A DNA stretch of 64,000 bases from Antedon mediterranea. Its lineage: Eukaryota > Echinodermata > Crinoidea > Comatulida > Antedonidae. Below are positions 1 through 12,277 of the stretch, one piece after another; position 1 is the stretch's first letter, and each line of letters starts with the position of its first letter. The position numbers were made by a program, and so were the translations under genes. The stretch is taken from contig NC_092672.1 in the NCBI RefSeq assembly GCF_964355755.1, positions 18,594,501 to 18,658,500 on the forward strand, in the 5' to 3' direction. The notes beneath the pieces are model-generated. The model had not been told where the DNA came from, did no database searches, and saw only the letters and a program-made list of their open reading frames with translations.

Positions 1-2490
1 GTTAAATTTAAAATTCCCCTTTTTAAATAACAGAACAGCCTCGTTTACGGAAGTATTCGTCCACATGTTTCTGTTTACATTTTCTTCTCGAAGTTCATTT
101 TCAACGTCGAAGAATAGGGACTTCCCCTTTTATTCGCTAATCATCACGTTGACGACGGCCGGCCACGAACCAATCACATTAACTGTGTGTCATTAAAACG
201 TCATCGAGGCACGCTCTGCGCATGTTTAAACAGAACTAAAACAATTAACACGGCGATCGTGACGTCGTCACATAAAATGCTGTTGTGGTAAAAAGTGTAC
301 CCGAGTCAGAAAGTACCGAAGTGTGGCGAATTCTCGCTCCCATAAGAAGTCAAGCCAACCAGGCTAGGCCTAGGCTTGGAAATGTATTTTCGCCAATTTG
401 GCGAACGAGGCAATATTTATTTTCGCCAAATGGAGACTCCAGTCGCCATTGGCGAATTGGCGAGCGGTTAGCGTGAGCGTAGTTATTTATCAAACCGCCT
501 TTAAGCAGAAAAATTGGGTAAAATTTACTTTGCGCATGCGAGCAACAAGTTATGTCTTAAGACGAAAAATCCTCTTACACGTGCACATTAGCTTTTTCTT
601 CTTACCAACGCATGTTCCATTATGAACAAAATGGATATCTTTAGGCTTAGAGTTAGCCAAGTTCAACCGGACATAATAGCGATAACATAGACGCACCTTA
701 AACCACATATTATTATTGTTTATGTCCGAGAAACTATCCATTTTAAAATATAGTTCAATCTACATGACGACCACAATGAAAGTATTTGGCTGTATTTGGC
801 ATAAGACCCAAACTTCTGCCCAGATCAATTTCGACAATCGCTGTTAGAGTTGTTTATCATCCCCATGAAATAACAATTTCAACATGTGTGAACATATTGT
901 GAACAATTTGAATACCATGCGTCAAAAACACCCTGATGAAAATTACCTGTTCCACAGTAAACGTTGTGCTTGAGACTGTATTTTCTTCTTCACAGCGAGC
1001 ACGCTTTGAAAATACCACATTTTTCCTTCTTTGTTTCCGCAAAACTTTAAAGAAAATAAAATTTAAATCATGTGATACATTAAGGATTATTGCCAAGACA
1101 TATTCACACAAAAGAAAATTATATAGAATGTATTTTATCGCTTTTTTGTGTGAGCCAAACGGCAATAGTGAAACCAAATGGTGAAAAAATATTGTCTTAT
1201 TCACCAAATTGACGAATATATTTCACCTTGTGTAATTAGAGACATATTTTCAACTCTGAACAATGTGGTTTTGTGTCAAATGTATGTGTTCCAAATTTGT
1301 AATTTTTTCCTCTTTTAATCATTTTTTTTCCCCGCTGTTCATTAAACTGTAGACGGCACATTTAAATTATGTGACCGATATGACACAAAAGTGCAGGACA
1401 AGCTTTTTCCAAACAAAAACTTAAAAGTTTGAGATTTAATGTATGTAGAGATGCATTTTGAAGAATAAAACCGCATGATATCATGATTAACTAACTTTTT
1501 ACAATATTTTCAATAACAAAAGTCCTGTTATGAAATACATACGGGGCGATCATAAAAGTGAAGATGTACGATCGGGACATGAGGTTTTAGGGGGTTGCCT
1601 GAAACATTTTTATAAAAATTAACAATATCAATGTTGTTATTTTTATTTTTGAATGATGAATTTTCAGTCTCTATCCCACCAAAGTATCGGGACACGATTT
1701 TAGACACTTACTGAAGAATGACCCATATATAATATTAGAAAAGGGGAGAGGGGGCCCTCCCTAAACCCTTCCCTGCACCTCAATGTTGAACAATTCGAGG
1801 GACACCACCAGACAAGTGCGCGTACCTATTGTCAAAGAATATATATCACAAGAATGAGTATTCCGCGATTTTTGCATGAGAAATTTGTAACAGAAAGCTC
1901 CAGAGAGTGATGCCCGCCCTCATAGGGCGGATGTATACATACTAAATAAGACTTGATTTAATTATACATGTCACATTAAATAGAATTATGATAATATATT
2001 TTGCAAATTGTAAACTATTTTATAATACATATTTAATAACAAACTAGTGTACATTCACTTTTACAGACAATTATATACTAACATGCTAATTAGTTCACAA
2101 AAAAGGCGAAACGAATTGTTACTCAGCACGGCCTATTATTTACCATTGCCGCGTACTACTCTACGCCCGGTAAATTAAGTATTGTTTTTATGATATAAAT
2201 TAGTATAAAATACATGTTATTAACAGGATAAAATGTTAAATATCATTAACATTTATTTGTTTTACCAGAAACAAGTTAAATATAGGAATATTATTAAACT
2301 ATCCTTCGTGAAAACGCGTAAACACCAACACGCCCGGTCACGCTATCGTAGCGCCCGGTTGATAAAGCGAACTGTTTATACAGCAGTTTTTACTAAATAA
2401 ATTGCATAAAACGAACAATTAAATATCCAAACAGCATTTAACATGATGTTGGCATGTAGTTGATACATTTTTTATCATGAAAATACTACC
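1..2490. other. Intergenic AT-rich DNA, no gene recognised
   Basis: No exon, RNA gene or full transposon was recognised. The short open frames here lack recognisable domains and look like chance. A cluster of TTGGCGAA-like words sits at about 390-470, and a short hairpin (GCCCGCCCT / AGGGCGG) lies near 1912-1930. Confidence 0.6.
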
Positions 2491-2498
2491 GGTGGTCT

Positions 2499-4585
2499 GG
2501 TTTACGATGAAATCAGTCGCGTCTGAAATCGGTCGCGATAAAATCAACTTCCGGTATTTTGTATGGCGCGCCACTAGAGCTATACGTTTGATGATATCGG
2601 TCGCGTTTGAAATCGGACGTCGCGTTTGAAATCGGTCGCGCTATTTTGTATGGAGCGAGATACATGGTAGCGGGATATACATTTTCTTCGTTTATAATAG
2701 TCTAGATTTAATTGAAATTTTTTATGTAGAAACTAGATTATTTATGTGGATATTTTTTATTTTGGTTAACAAGTATTTATTATCAATCTTTTTTTTTTTT
2801 ATTTCACAGGTCTCGGAGAAGGACTGTGTCTTTTCAAAATTAATGGCCATTTCTAAACACGTTTAAATATTTTATTAGGCATATAATAATTTACCTCTAT
2901 TTTATTATGTACTGTAATTAATATATTATATAGAGAATATACTTCTGTGTCTTTTATTATGCAAATAATTACGTCAATAATTGTTACAATGTGTAGCCCG
3001 TAAAGCCAGCGTATCCATTTTTATACTTATGCATACTGTGGCAGATATATCATATCCATGTCATTAACAACTTACTATTCAATCACCTTATTTTTATTTC
3101 TATTTTATTTATGTCCGTACGTTATGTAGGATAATATTAAGTATATAATGATTATTGTTGAGGCAAATCACGTGTATATTTTAATTTCTAATGTTTAGGC
3201 CTAAAATAGTTTCTAGTAAAAATGATTATTATATGCGGATCGTTAAAAGGCGAGTTACTGAAATAAACCCCGAAATAAGCCAAGGATGCGCCTTCTATGA
3301 TCGTGCAGCCGTTAACTGCACGTTATTTTGCTGACGGGGATTCTCCTTTTTAAAAAAAAACATGCAAGTAGTGTCAAATCATGGACAAAACATGTACGAT
3401 CGTTGTCCATGGCCAGGTAAAGATGACGTATAGGCCTATTACTAATAACCATACGTTTGAAACATCTATAGGCCTCCTGCACGTGTTTTTGTGAAACCTA
3501 GTTCCATGGTGAAACGATATATAATTTACGTATATACGTCGGCGATACTATAGTTTTTAATTTGAATATTTTTTATTTCTTTATTTATAATAATCATTTA
3601 ATGTAAATAATTAAGTACCACTCAGTGTCACATCCGTACGCCGTTCGTAAATCTAAATGTTTAATAGAGAGGTTTCGCAATCTTACGAATAGGATAACGA
3701 AAACGGATACGTCACGCACACGTATTCGTTTTCGTAAGCCATAAAAAAATCTGTTTCGCATGGCAACGAAATATTGAGGCGCATCCAAAATATGACTGTG
3801 GTAAAATTGAGCGAAGCGCAGGTACGTGTTGCTTGGTGCTTGGCTGCCTAGGCCTAGCGTAACATCAATGCGAGTGAGGACTTTAAAAACTGCTATTTAT
3901 CAAAATTGACTTGGCCTTTTAGTAAATTACTTTAATAGTAAATTACTTTCAATAAATCTATAATTATATTATAATCATGAATCATTCTTGATTCAAATGC
4001 AAAATGTGCAAAATAGATCAAAAACTATACTCGTTTTGTAGTTACGAATATGACTGGTGATATTCGTCAACACGAATACGCTTTACGAATATGAAAGGGG
4101 GATCAGCTCAAAAGTTTCACAAATGTATGACGTATCCGTTTTCGTTGTCGTATTCGTAAGGTTTCAAAACTTTAAACAGTGGCATGCTAATCTTTTCAAA
4201 AACTTTATTCAATAAAACTTTTTAAAACGATTTTCTAAACGAACACATTACAATTATTCATTGACACCTGTAAGATAAAATGAAAACACATATTATTTAT
4301 AAATAATGAGATAAATCTTTATATGTACTGTACTTACAAAATAATAACAATCGAGGTAAAAAAAAATGTTAATAGTATCAGAAATTCTATATTCAAAACT
4401 AACTAAAAACATAATTAGCGTTTTCATTAAAAATTCCTCTGGGCCTAGTGCGTCCCATGCAAAATTGCGCGACCGATTTCAAACGCGACCGATATCATCA
4501 AGTATTAGCTCTAGCGGCGCGCCATACAAAATACCGGAAGTTGATTTTATCGCGACCCATTTCAAACGCGAACGATTTCATCTGG
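2499..4585. mobile_element. Non-autonomous TIR DNA transposon, 2.1 kb, hAT-like by TSD length
   Basis: The ends are inverted copies of each other over about 150 bp. The left end (2505-2655) carries GATGAAATC, repeated TCGCGTTTGAAATCGG words and GGCGCGCC. The right end (4455-4583) carries the complementary words in reverse order, including ATACAAAATACCGGAAGTTG. An 8-bp direct repeat, GGTGGTCT, flanks the ends (2491-2498 and 4586-4593) and looks like a target-site duplication (TSD). An 8-bp TSD is usual for hAT elements. No transposase ORF is visible, so the element is non-autonomous. Superfamily assignment rests on TSD length alone. Confidence 0.75.
3668..4170. mobile_element. Small inverted-repeat element nested in the 2499-4585 transposon
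   Basis: About 45 bp at 3668-3713 (including AACGAAAACGGATACGTCA) recurs inverted at 4128-4170 (TGACGTATCCGTTTTCGTT). The interior has further inverted ACGAATA words. It is either a MITE-sized insertion or part of the host element's subterminal structure. No coding capacity was seen. Confidence 0.5.
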
Positions 4586-4593
4586 GGTGGTCT

Positions 4594-5478
4594 AGCCTTT
4601 GATTAGTGAAACCGTCACAAAAAGTTTATACATCCCAGATACATCCTCACTTGGCGGCGCCCTACCACATGGACAATATTACTGTTACAGGGAAAATGGC
4701 GGATTACTCATTCTTGTGATATATATTCTTTGCTATTGTTCGCTGGATGGTGCATGTGCATTGAAAAGTGTAGTCCTCCTCCCTACGTACTCAAGGTTGG
4801 GTCTCTGACACTGAAACTACGAAGTAAACACGAATGATTGCTGACTGTATTATATCCCCCCGAGGGGATGGCACCCCAACCCACACCCCTACTACTAGCC
4901 TAGACTGTACTCTTCTAGCTAGTAGACCTCTAGGCCTACATCATTAATAAATTAATCAATTTTCGCCTAACTTCTAATCATTTAGGTTAGCCAGGCTGAG
5001 CCAGGCAGGCTATCCAAATCCACTTTAAAAAAAATAAAATGCCTCATTCTATTATATATTAATACGAAATTTTGAACACACCGATTTCTTCTTCTCTCTT
5101 TTTATCTCTTATCTCAGCAACTTCACTTGTTGGTGAATGTTTATAAGAGGTTTTTCGGTCCATTTAACCAGTGAAACAACCAAGGTCAACTTCTACACTG
5201 TCTTTTCTATTCTAACTGTATTGTTTGTAGCAAAAGTACACTTTATCTTTGCTTGTAGGTGTCGACTCACATTCCACATGTGGTGTATCATGCATAATAC
5301 CACGTGATCGAGAGGTCGCATCGCATTCCTCTTTCGTCGTCTTTTGAAAATAAATTCAAAATCCAGGGAAACAACGAGGAGGGAGGTGTATGGAACATTA
5401 ATTTTCTCTACTTCTCTACGGAGCGCCATTTATGCCTTTATTTACTTCCGAAATAGAAATAGTAAACTGGTCATGTGG
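4594..5478. other. Intergenic, no gene recognised
   Basis: AT-rich sequence with several TAGGCCTA-like motifs. Nothing protein-coding is supported. A segment at 4750-4930 (containing TCCTCCCTACGTACTCAA) recurs imperfectly near 6310-6490, so part of it is dispersed repeat. Confidence 0.5.
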
Positions 5479-6015
5479 ATCAAATTTGGCACCGGTGAGC
5501 ACAGTCATATAGAATAGAAATAAGGCACTAATTTAAATATATTTTTATATGTTAATACACTGTGCTCAAGTGGACCAAATTTGGCACAAGTGGAGCAAAA
5601 TAGAAATAAGTTACTGAATTTGAATATATATTCATATATGAACCCAATTTGGCGCCAGTGAAACACAGTGATATAAAATAGAAATAAGTACGTCACTGCA
5701 TTTTATCTTTTTGTATGTTACTGTGCTCAAGTGGACTTAATTTGGCGCCAGTGGAACACAGTGATATAAAATTAAATAGGAAAGTCACTTAAATGTTAAT
5801 ATCTTTTCGTATGTTAATGCTCTGTGCTCAAGTGGACCCAATTTGGCACAAGTGGAGCATAGTGATATTAAATAGAAATAATTCACTGAATGTTCATATC
5901 TTTCGTATGTTAATACACTGTGCTCAAGTGGACCCAATTTGGCAGGGGAGCACAGTGTTTGTATGTTAATACACCTGTGCTCCAGTTGATTGGCGCCAGT
6001 TGAGCACAGCGATAG
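5479..6015. repeat. Tandem array of about 110-bp units with palindromic cores
   Basis: At least five imperfect copies. Each contains CTGTGCTCAAGTGGACC, then AATTTGGCGCCAGTGGA, then GCACAGTG and an AT-rich tail with AAATAGAAATAAG. The core of each unit is itself an imperfect palindrome (TGTGCTCAAGTGG versus CCAGTTGAGCACA) around GGCGCC. Single units of the same family recur at about 6510-6550, 7000-7040 and 7405-7465. Confidence 0.7.
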
Positions 6016-7465
6016 TCACATACAAAAACATCGACTAAAAATACTTCTGGAATTCAAAAATATCGGTTAGCCCATCCGTAATGCAAAGAAAAATTAGGGT
6101 TCAATCTACTTCACATTGATTTAAATAACTTGCGTTTGTTTGAGCCTAAGTTAACAATATATGAAAGAACATACAATTATTATTCACACATTTATTAAAA
6201 CTCTAATAATGATTTTGACAAAACAAAAACAGTTCAGTTCTAACAATCGTAACGTTGAAGTTGAACTCGGTTCAACTTCAACAACAAAAATTGAAGATTT
6301 TTAATGTTGATTTCTACCCCCTCTACGTACTCAAAGTCTCTGGCAATGAAACTACTACTATACGGAGTAAACACGAATGATTAACTGACTGCATTATATT
6401 CCCCGAGTTCCCTGACTGGGTGAGGGGGATGGAGCGACAGACTATAATATAAGTAGTACTAGCCTAGACTGTACTCTAGTAGACGTTTAGGCCTATCATT
6501 AATAACTTAATTGAGCACAGTGGATCCAATTTTGCGCCAGTCACATACAAAAACTTTGAGAAAAAATACTCGAATTCAAAAATATTTCAAACTTGGTATA
6601 TGTTCAATATCGGTTACTTCATCCCTAATGAAAAAGAAAAATAGGTCTTAAAGTCATCAGTGATTTTTGTAATTTGCGTTTGTTTAAAATGTATATTTAT
6701 GATAGAACATATAGGCTTTCTCCAACACATTTTTTTTAACTTAAATTGTTGTTATCGTCATTTTAAATTTGGTAATATACGTTCTAAGGTTACTACACGT
6801 TCAATATTATAGAATTGTATATTCTTTCATAAGTATTTCTCTTAGAAAAACGCAAGTTACTAAAATCATCAATGTGACTTGAAACTAATTTTTGTTTTGC
6901 ATTACGGATGGAGTAACCAATATTGAACATACCAAGTTTGAAATATTTTTGAATTCCAGAAGCATTTTTTATCGATGTTTTTTTGTATGTGACTATTTCG
7001 CTGTGCTCAACTGGCGCCAAATTGGATCAATGAAACACAGTGTATTAGCACACGAAAATATATTACTATTTATTTCTTTTTAATTAAAATAAAGAAAAAT
7101 AATTTTTGGTATATATTAAATTTAAATTGCTCACTTTACAGAAAAATCCGATTCCTAACCGTTTTTTGGGTCAAAATCATTATTAAGAGTTTTAAAAAAT
7201 GTGTCAGGATTCAATTGTATATTCTTTCATCAGTATTTATCTTAGACAAACGCAAGTTATTTAAATCACTGATGGCTTGAAACTAGTTTTTTTGTTGCAT
7301 TACTGATGACGTAACTGATTTTGAACATACAGGTATATACCAAGTTTGGAATATTTTTTAATTCGAGAAGTACTTTTTCTCGATGTTTTTGTATGTGATT
7401 ATTTTACTGTGCTCAAAATGTGCGCCAAATGGGTGGTCCACTGGAGCACAGTGTATTAACATACC
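6016..7465. repeat. Foldback region: opposed copies of a dispersed repeat
   Basis: A segment at 6016-6190 (containing TACAAAAACATCGACTAAAA and ATATGAAAGAACATAC) recurs inverted at about 6815-7030 and again at about 7200-7440. A same-sense copy lies near 6540-6720. Each copy ends on the GTGCTCAACTGGCGCC palindromic unit. The arrangement resembles a foldback transposon whose ends carry subterminal arrays. No transposase was seen. Confidence 0.6.
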
Positions 7466-7957
7466 GTAAATCTTCTAGTAACGCTGGGTTTTTCTTTTAT
7501 TGTTTTTTAGGGTGGGTAACTATTAGAGTAGTGGGACTATCACTAATCTTAAATTTGGGCACCTGGAAATAACCCACAACCAACTTTTTCGGTGCAACTC
7601 ATAGCAAAATAATAAAACAGTACGAATAAACAAATTTGGTAGAACTGTAACTTTATTTTATAAACTCAAAAACACTCAATCCTCCCCCACTCCTGAGATC
7701 AACATGCATTATCTCCTTATTTTAAAAATACGGCTGCATCATAAGTTTTTGTGACTATTATTAATTATAAGGTGGGTCACTGGGGTCACTATATTAGAAG
7801 AGGGATTACTATTATTAAAGTGTGGGTTATTATTGCTCTAGACACATCATGTAACCATCTGATAGAGGGCGTGTTTGTGCTATAAAGTAGGAGTCGAGCG
7901 GTTCGAGTTCGGCCTCTCCTCCTAGCATGCACTCGCTATATATTATAGTATTATAAT
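7466..7957. other. Intergenic, no gene recognised
   Basis: AT-rich DNA with nothing coding. A short GGTTCGAGTTCGGCC at about 7899 resembles a Pol III B box, but no matching A box is evident. Confidence 0.5.
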
Positions 7958-9285
7958 TATAGTATTATTATTAGTGGAGTCTGTTAGGGCTGAAATAAGG
8001 GTGTTTGGTTCAGTTTCTTCCAAAAGCACCAAATTTGGTATACAGGTTGCCCACCCTATACAAATTCAATTTTTGATGGGCGCCAAGCAAAATTACCCCT
8101 TGGGTCACCTAATTTGCATAATTTAAAATGGCGGACATTTTCGCTTATACAGTCTATATCTCTAAAAATACTGGTCATAGAGAGTTGATTTTTAGCCCAA
8201 AATGTTCATAATGAAGTATTTTTGAAAAAAATGACCGGAAGGACCAGTTTTAACCTTTGACCCATATTTTAAGGCATTGCCATATCTCAGTAAATAGTTG
8301 TCACAGACAGTTTATTTAAGTGTCAAATTGTTCAGAATATATATGTTACTATTTAATTTAATGAAACATTTTATCCAAAAATGACCGGAAGTACTCAGTT
8401 TTGCCTTTGACCGTTACGGTGTAATTACCAACCTTGTTACGGTTAATATATTTTGATATCCATAAAACTACTTGTCATAGAGAGTTAATTTTGGTGTCAA
8501 AATGTTCAGAACATAAACATTTCTATTTACTATAATAAAGTTTTTTCTCAAATAATGACCAGAAATACCATATTTGACCTTTGACCTGTTTTTTTTAGGC
8601 AAATTGCCATATCTCATTATTGGGTTGGAGTGGAAAGTTCATTTTGGTGTCAGATTGTTCAAAATATATATGTTTCTATTCTGCTTAATAGAAGATTTTT
8701 CAAAAAAATGTCAGGAAGTATAGTTATTGACTTGTTAAATACATAAAATTTATAAATTTGTTCAGTTTATTGTATAGTTAACTGTATATTTATGATATTA
8801 TTTTGCAACCCACTTTTGAGCACTTGTCAAAGATGGCTGCTTGCATGTGCAATTGAACAAAGTATACTGAACAAAGTTGAATAGATTGTCCTATTTGTAG
8901 TGAGTCTAGAGTAATGTAAATGAGAAATGAGAAAATTGTATATACAAAAAATACCCAATCTCATCTAATCGAGTACTTAAATGAAGTCTTCCACATATTT
9001 AGCAATAATGTGTAGGCCTACTGATGAAATCCAGTAAAAGTTTTGTTTTGGAAAGTTAGTGTTTCCGTCACTTGTGTTTGCTGTTGCATAACAATTTCAT
9101 GTTGCTACATTTCTCTTTGTTGCCATAACACGAACAACCACTGAATGGGGAAAAGACACCGAAGATTTCTGTCCTCCAGACCTAAGTCATCCAAGGACCG
9201 TCCAGCTTGGTGGTTCTCAAAGATTTTCAAATAAAAAAAAAAAAAAGAAATCGACCATATACAGTAATCATCTAGAAGAGATTGG

Positions 9286-9792
9286 ATGAATAGGAACAGT
9301 TTTGTTACTAATGACATGTTACGCTCTAGTATCCTCTTTTTCATATATTGCCCTTTTTTCAAACTTAAAATGAACTCTGTATTGCATGTCCTTGACTATG
9401 TGAACAATGCAAATTTTATGAATGGAAATGTTGTGCAAAAATCAACAAAAAGGTTTAGCCTCATTTCTAAGAAACAATATCATACTCAAGCTCAGAACAT
9501 GATGGGGCATTTCGTCTTTACGAGAACACTGAAAATATTACAATTACCATACATGTGCTTATGGTGACTGAACCAACCAGACTGTTCAAGGATTGCTAAA
9601 GAAGTTTGAATAAGCAATTATTTTCCAAATACTCGATATGAGAAAGGACACATCATTCAATACTTTGAAAATGTACATAAAAGAAATGAAAGTAATAAAA
9701 TTAAATCTGTTAATGAGGTTAAAACAGCTCATCAATATATTATGTTACACAAGCCAAGAGTTGTTACCAATTCCAATATAACAACAATTTAA
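9286..9792 (+). pseudogene. Possible decayed ORF in the spacer of the foldback element
   Basis: One frame is open from 9286 to a stop at 9565-9567, then again past a second stop (9607-9609) to a terminator near 9792. The last part reads NYFPNTRYEKGHIIQYFENV followed by a K/N-rich segment, which looks protein-like. It lies between the two inverted arms, where a transposase or cargo gene would be expected. No domain was recognised and chance openness cannot be excluded. Confidence 0.22.
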
Positions 9793-10515
9793 CATTTACT
9801 AATCAACCAAAAATCAAGTAAAAAGGCAATAATGAAAAAGATGATACTAAGGCGTAATGTCATAAGTAACAAAACTGTAATACCCAAATCGTGTCCAGAT
9901 GATGGCCAATTTTTTTTAAATTTAAATTCGAGAATTCTGCCAAGTTTGGCGGACCAATGATTACTTTAGGTCTGGTGGAAAAAAAATATATTTTTCAGTT
10001 GTGGTTCGTGATATGGCAACAGTAGTCTAGTTTTTATATTGTGCATCCCGAAAATGTCCATCCTTTTAATTAGTAGGTTATACCCCAGTTTGAAGGCCCT
10101 TTAAAGAAAGACACTCAGCGAAGAAATGCAATATAGGACAATTACCCTGAATGTAACAACCAAACAAACACAAGTGATGGAAACACTAACTTTCCAAAAC
10201 AAAACTTGAATAGATTTCATCAGTAAACATTATTGCTAAATGTGTAGAAGACTTCATTTAAGTACTCGATTAGATGAGAATGAGATTGGGTATTTTTTGT
10301 CTATACAATTTTCTCTCATTTGCGTTACTCTAGACTCACTACAAATAGGACTATATTCAACTTCATTCAGTATACTTCGTTCAATTGCACATGCAAGTAG
10401 CCATCTTCGACAAGTGCTCAAAAGTGGATTGCAAAATAATATAAATATACAGTTAACTTGAACAAATTTATAATTTTATGTATGTAACAGGTCAACTGTA
10501 CTTCCTGACATTTTT

Positions 10516-11298
10516 AGTCGCGTGGAAGCGACTCTATAGTTCACTATGTCGGTCGGTTGGTCGGTCTGTCTGTCGGTATGTCTGTCGGTCTGTCTGTCTG
10601 TCTGTCGGTCCGGTATCACTATGCGTTTTATCGCTTTCTGACCTTATCTTGATATCAGTTTAATCTAGCTAGGTCAATTTTTCACAGTATATTCCTTATG
10701 GCCAGGAATCAATATGGTTATGTTTTCACGGTGCGCAATAAAAAATTACGCGGTCTACGCACGATTTAACGAAATCACGTTTGTAATCATATCTTCACAA
10801 CCATGAATCACAATTAAATAAAATTTGGTACTCATAAATTTCAGGGCATAAATCATCACATGGCAATACAATTACGTGCGTAGCGCATGTAACGCATGCG
10901 TACGCGCGCTTAAAATTTTCAAAATTTATTTTCGATGAAATAAGAGTACATTTCAGGCAATTTTAAGCGTTTACAAAATTGCTATGAGTGCGCATATTTT
11001 TGCGCGCGCACTGCGCGTTAAATGTTATTGCGCACTCTTTTTGCCCGATTTCTGTTTTCTTGACTTACTTTTCAACTCGAAATTACGTTATACGAGCACG
11101 TCGAAAGTGACAGGCTACGCACGTGTAAATTAAAAAAATATAAATGTTTTTAAACATTTCAACATTTTTAAACATGTTCAGTAATTTCGGTCAGTATAGT
11201 TCACTATGTCGGTCGGTCGGTCTGTCTGTCTGTCGGTCTGTCTGTCGGTCCGGTATCACTATGCATTGTAGCACGCGACTTAATGGCTGTTGGCCTTG
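10516..11298. mobile_element. 783-bp insertion in the right arm of the foldback element
   Basis: Comparing the right arm with the left shows the arm sequence broken between CCTGACATTTTT and TTTTGAAAAATCTTC. The insert begins AGTCGCGTGG and has CACGCGACT near its other end. It carries two direct copies of a TAGTTCACTATGTCGG...CCGGTATCACTATGC segment (about 10541-10622 and 11197-11265), each holding a GTCG/GTCT microsatellite. Its middle (10645-11130) is homologous, in opposite orientation, to 28482-29045, so this is a dispersed family. Confidence 0.65.
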
Positions 11299-12150
11299 TT
11301 TTGAAAAATCTTCTATTAAACATAATAGTAACATATATATTCTGAACAATCTGACACCAAAATGAACTTTCCACGCCAACCCAATAATGAGATATAGCAA
11401 TTTGCCTGAAAAAAAACAGGTCAAAGGTCAAATATGGTATTTCTGGTCATTATTTTAGAAAAAACTTTATTATAGTAAATAGAAATGTTTATGTTCTGAG
11501 CATTTTGACACCAACATTAACTCTCTATGACAAGTAGTTTTATGGATATCAAAATATATTAACCGTAACAAGGTTGGTAATTACACCGTAACGGTCAAAG
11601 GCAAAACTGAGTACTTCCGGTCATTTTTGGATAAAATGTTTCATTAAAACTAAATAGTAACATATATATTCTGAACAATTTGACACTTAAATAAACTGTC
11701 TGTGACAACTATTTACTGAGATATGGCAATGCCTTAAAATATGGGTCAAAGGTTAAAACTGGTACTTCCGGTCATTTTTTTCAAAAATACTTCATTAGAG
11801 TAAATAGGAATGTTTATGTTCTGAATATTTTGAGCTAAAAATCAACTCTCTATGACCAGTAGTTTCAGAGATATAGACTGTTTAAGCGAAAGTGTCCGCC
11901 ATTTAAAATTATGCAAATTAGGTGACCCAAGGGGTCATTTTGCTTGGCGCCCATCAAAAATTTAATTTGTATAGGGTGGGCAACCTGTATACCAAATTTG
12001 ATGCTTTTGGAAAAAAGTGAACCAAAATATCCCTAACAGACTCCACTATATATAGTATTATTAGCCTCTCTCCCTGGATCTTTAGCCGCGCGACCACAGC
12101 TTTTCTTCTGTGATATTCGTTGTTGTGATACACATAGCATTGTGAGAAAC

Positions 12151-12277
12151 ATGGCAAGAACTTACTACTGTGACTATTGCCAGAGATCATTTACTGATAA
12201 TGCTCAAAATAGAAAGAAACACATTAATGGAGTTCAACATAAACGGATGATGAAGCTTCATTATGATTCATTCAAAG
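12151..12277 (+). CDS. ZMAT5: ZMAT5 exon 1: matrin/U1-C type zinc finger
   Basis: Encodes 42 residues beginning MARTYYCDYCQRSF and ending at FK, plus one base (phase 1). The donor is AAAG|GTAAGC. All four zinc ligands of the C2H2 U1-C-type finger are in this exon. The start codon lies about 100 bp after the foldback transposon ends. Confidence 0.95.

Larger units (their letters stand above)
7971..12050. mobile_element. 4.1-kb foldback transposon with about 1.1-kb inverted arms, Mutator-like
   Basis: The termini are TAGTGGAGTCTGTTAGGG on the left and its exact complement on the right. The left arm runs 7971 to about 9075. The right arm runs about 10165-12050 and is interrupted by a 783-bp insertion. 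Shared words throughout the arms include AATTTGCATAATTTAAAATG, TGACCGGAAG and TGCACATGCAAG-type segments, in opposite order. A 13-bp AT-rich direct repeat, TATAGTATTATTA, flanks the element (7958-7970 and 12051-12063) and may be a TSD. Very long TIRs with a TSD near 9-13 bp suggest a Mutator-like or foldback element, but this is inference. No intact transposase is present. Confidence 0.75.

Noticed and set aside
857-1207. 116-codon minus-strand frame
   Set aside because: Highly hydrophobic/AT-driven composition, no motif, and an overlapping frame is open on the other strand, as expected for AT-rich DNA by chance.
7971-12050. Polinton/Maverick or virus-derived element, because of long inverted repeats
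   Set aside because: Only 4.1 kb long. No polymerase, integrase, protease or capsid-like frame, and the target duplication does not fit.
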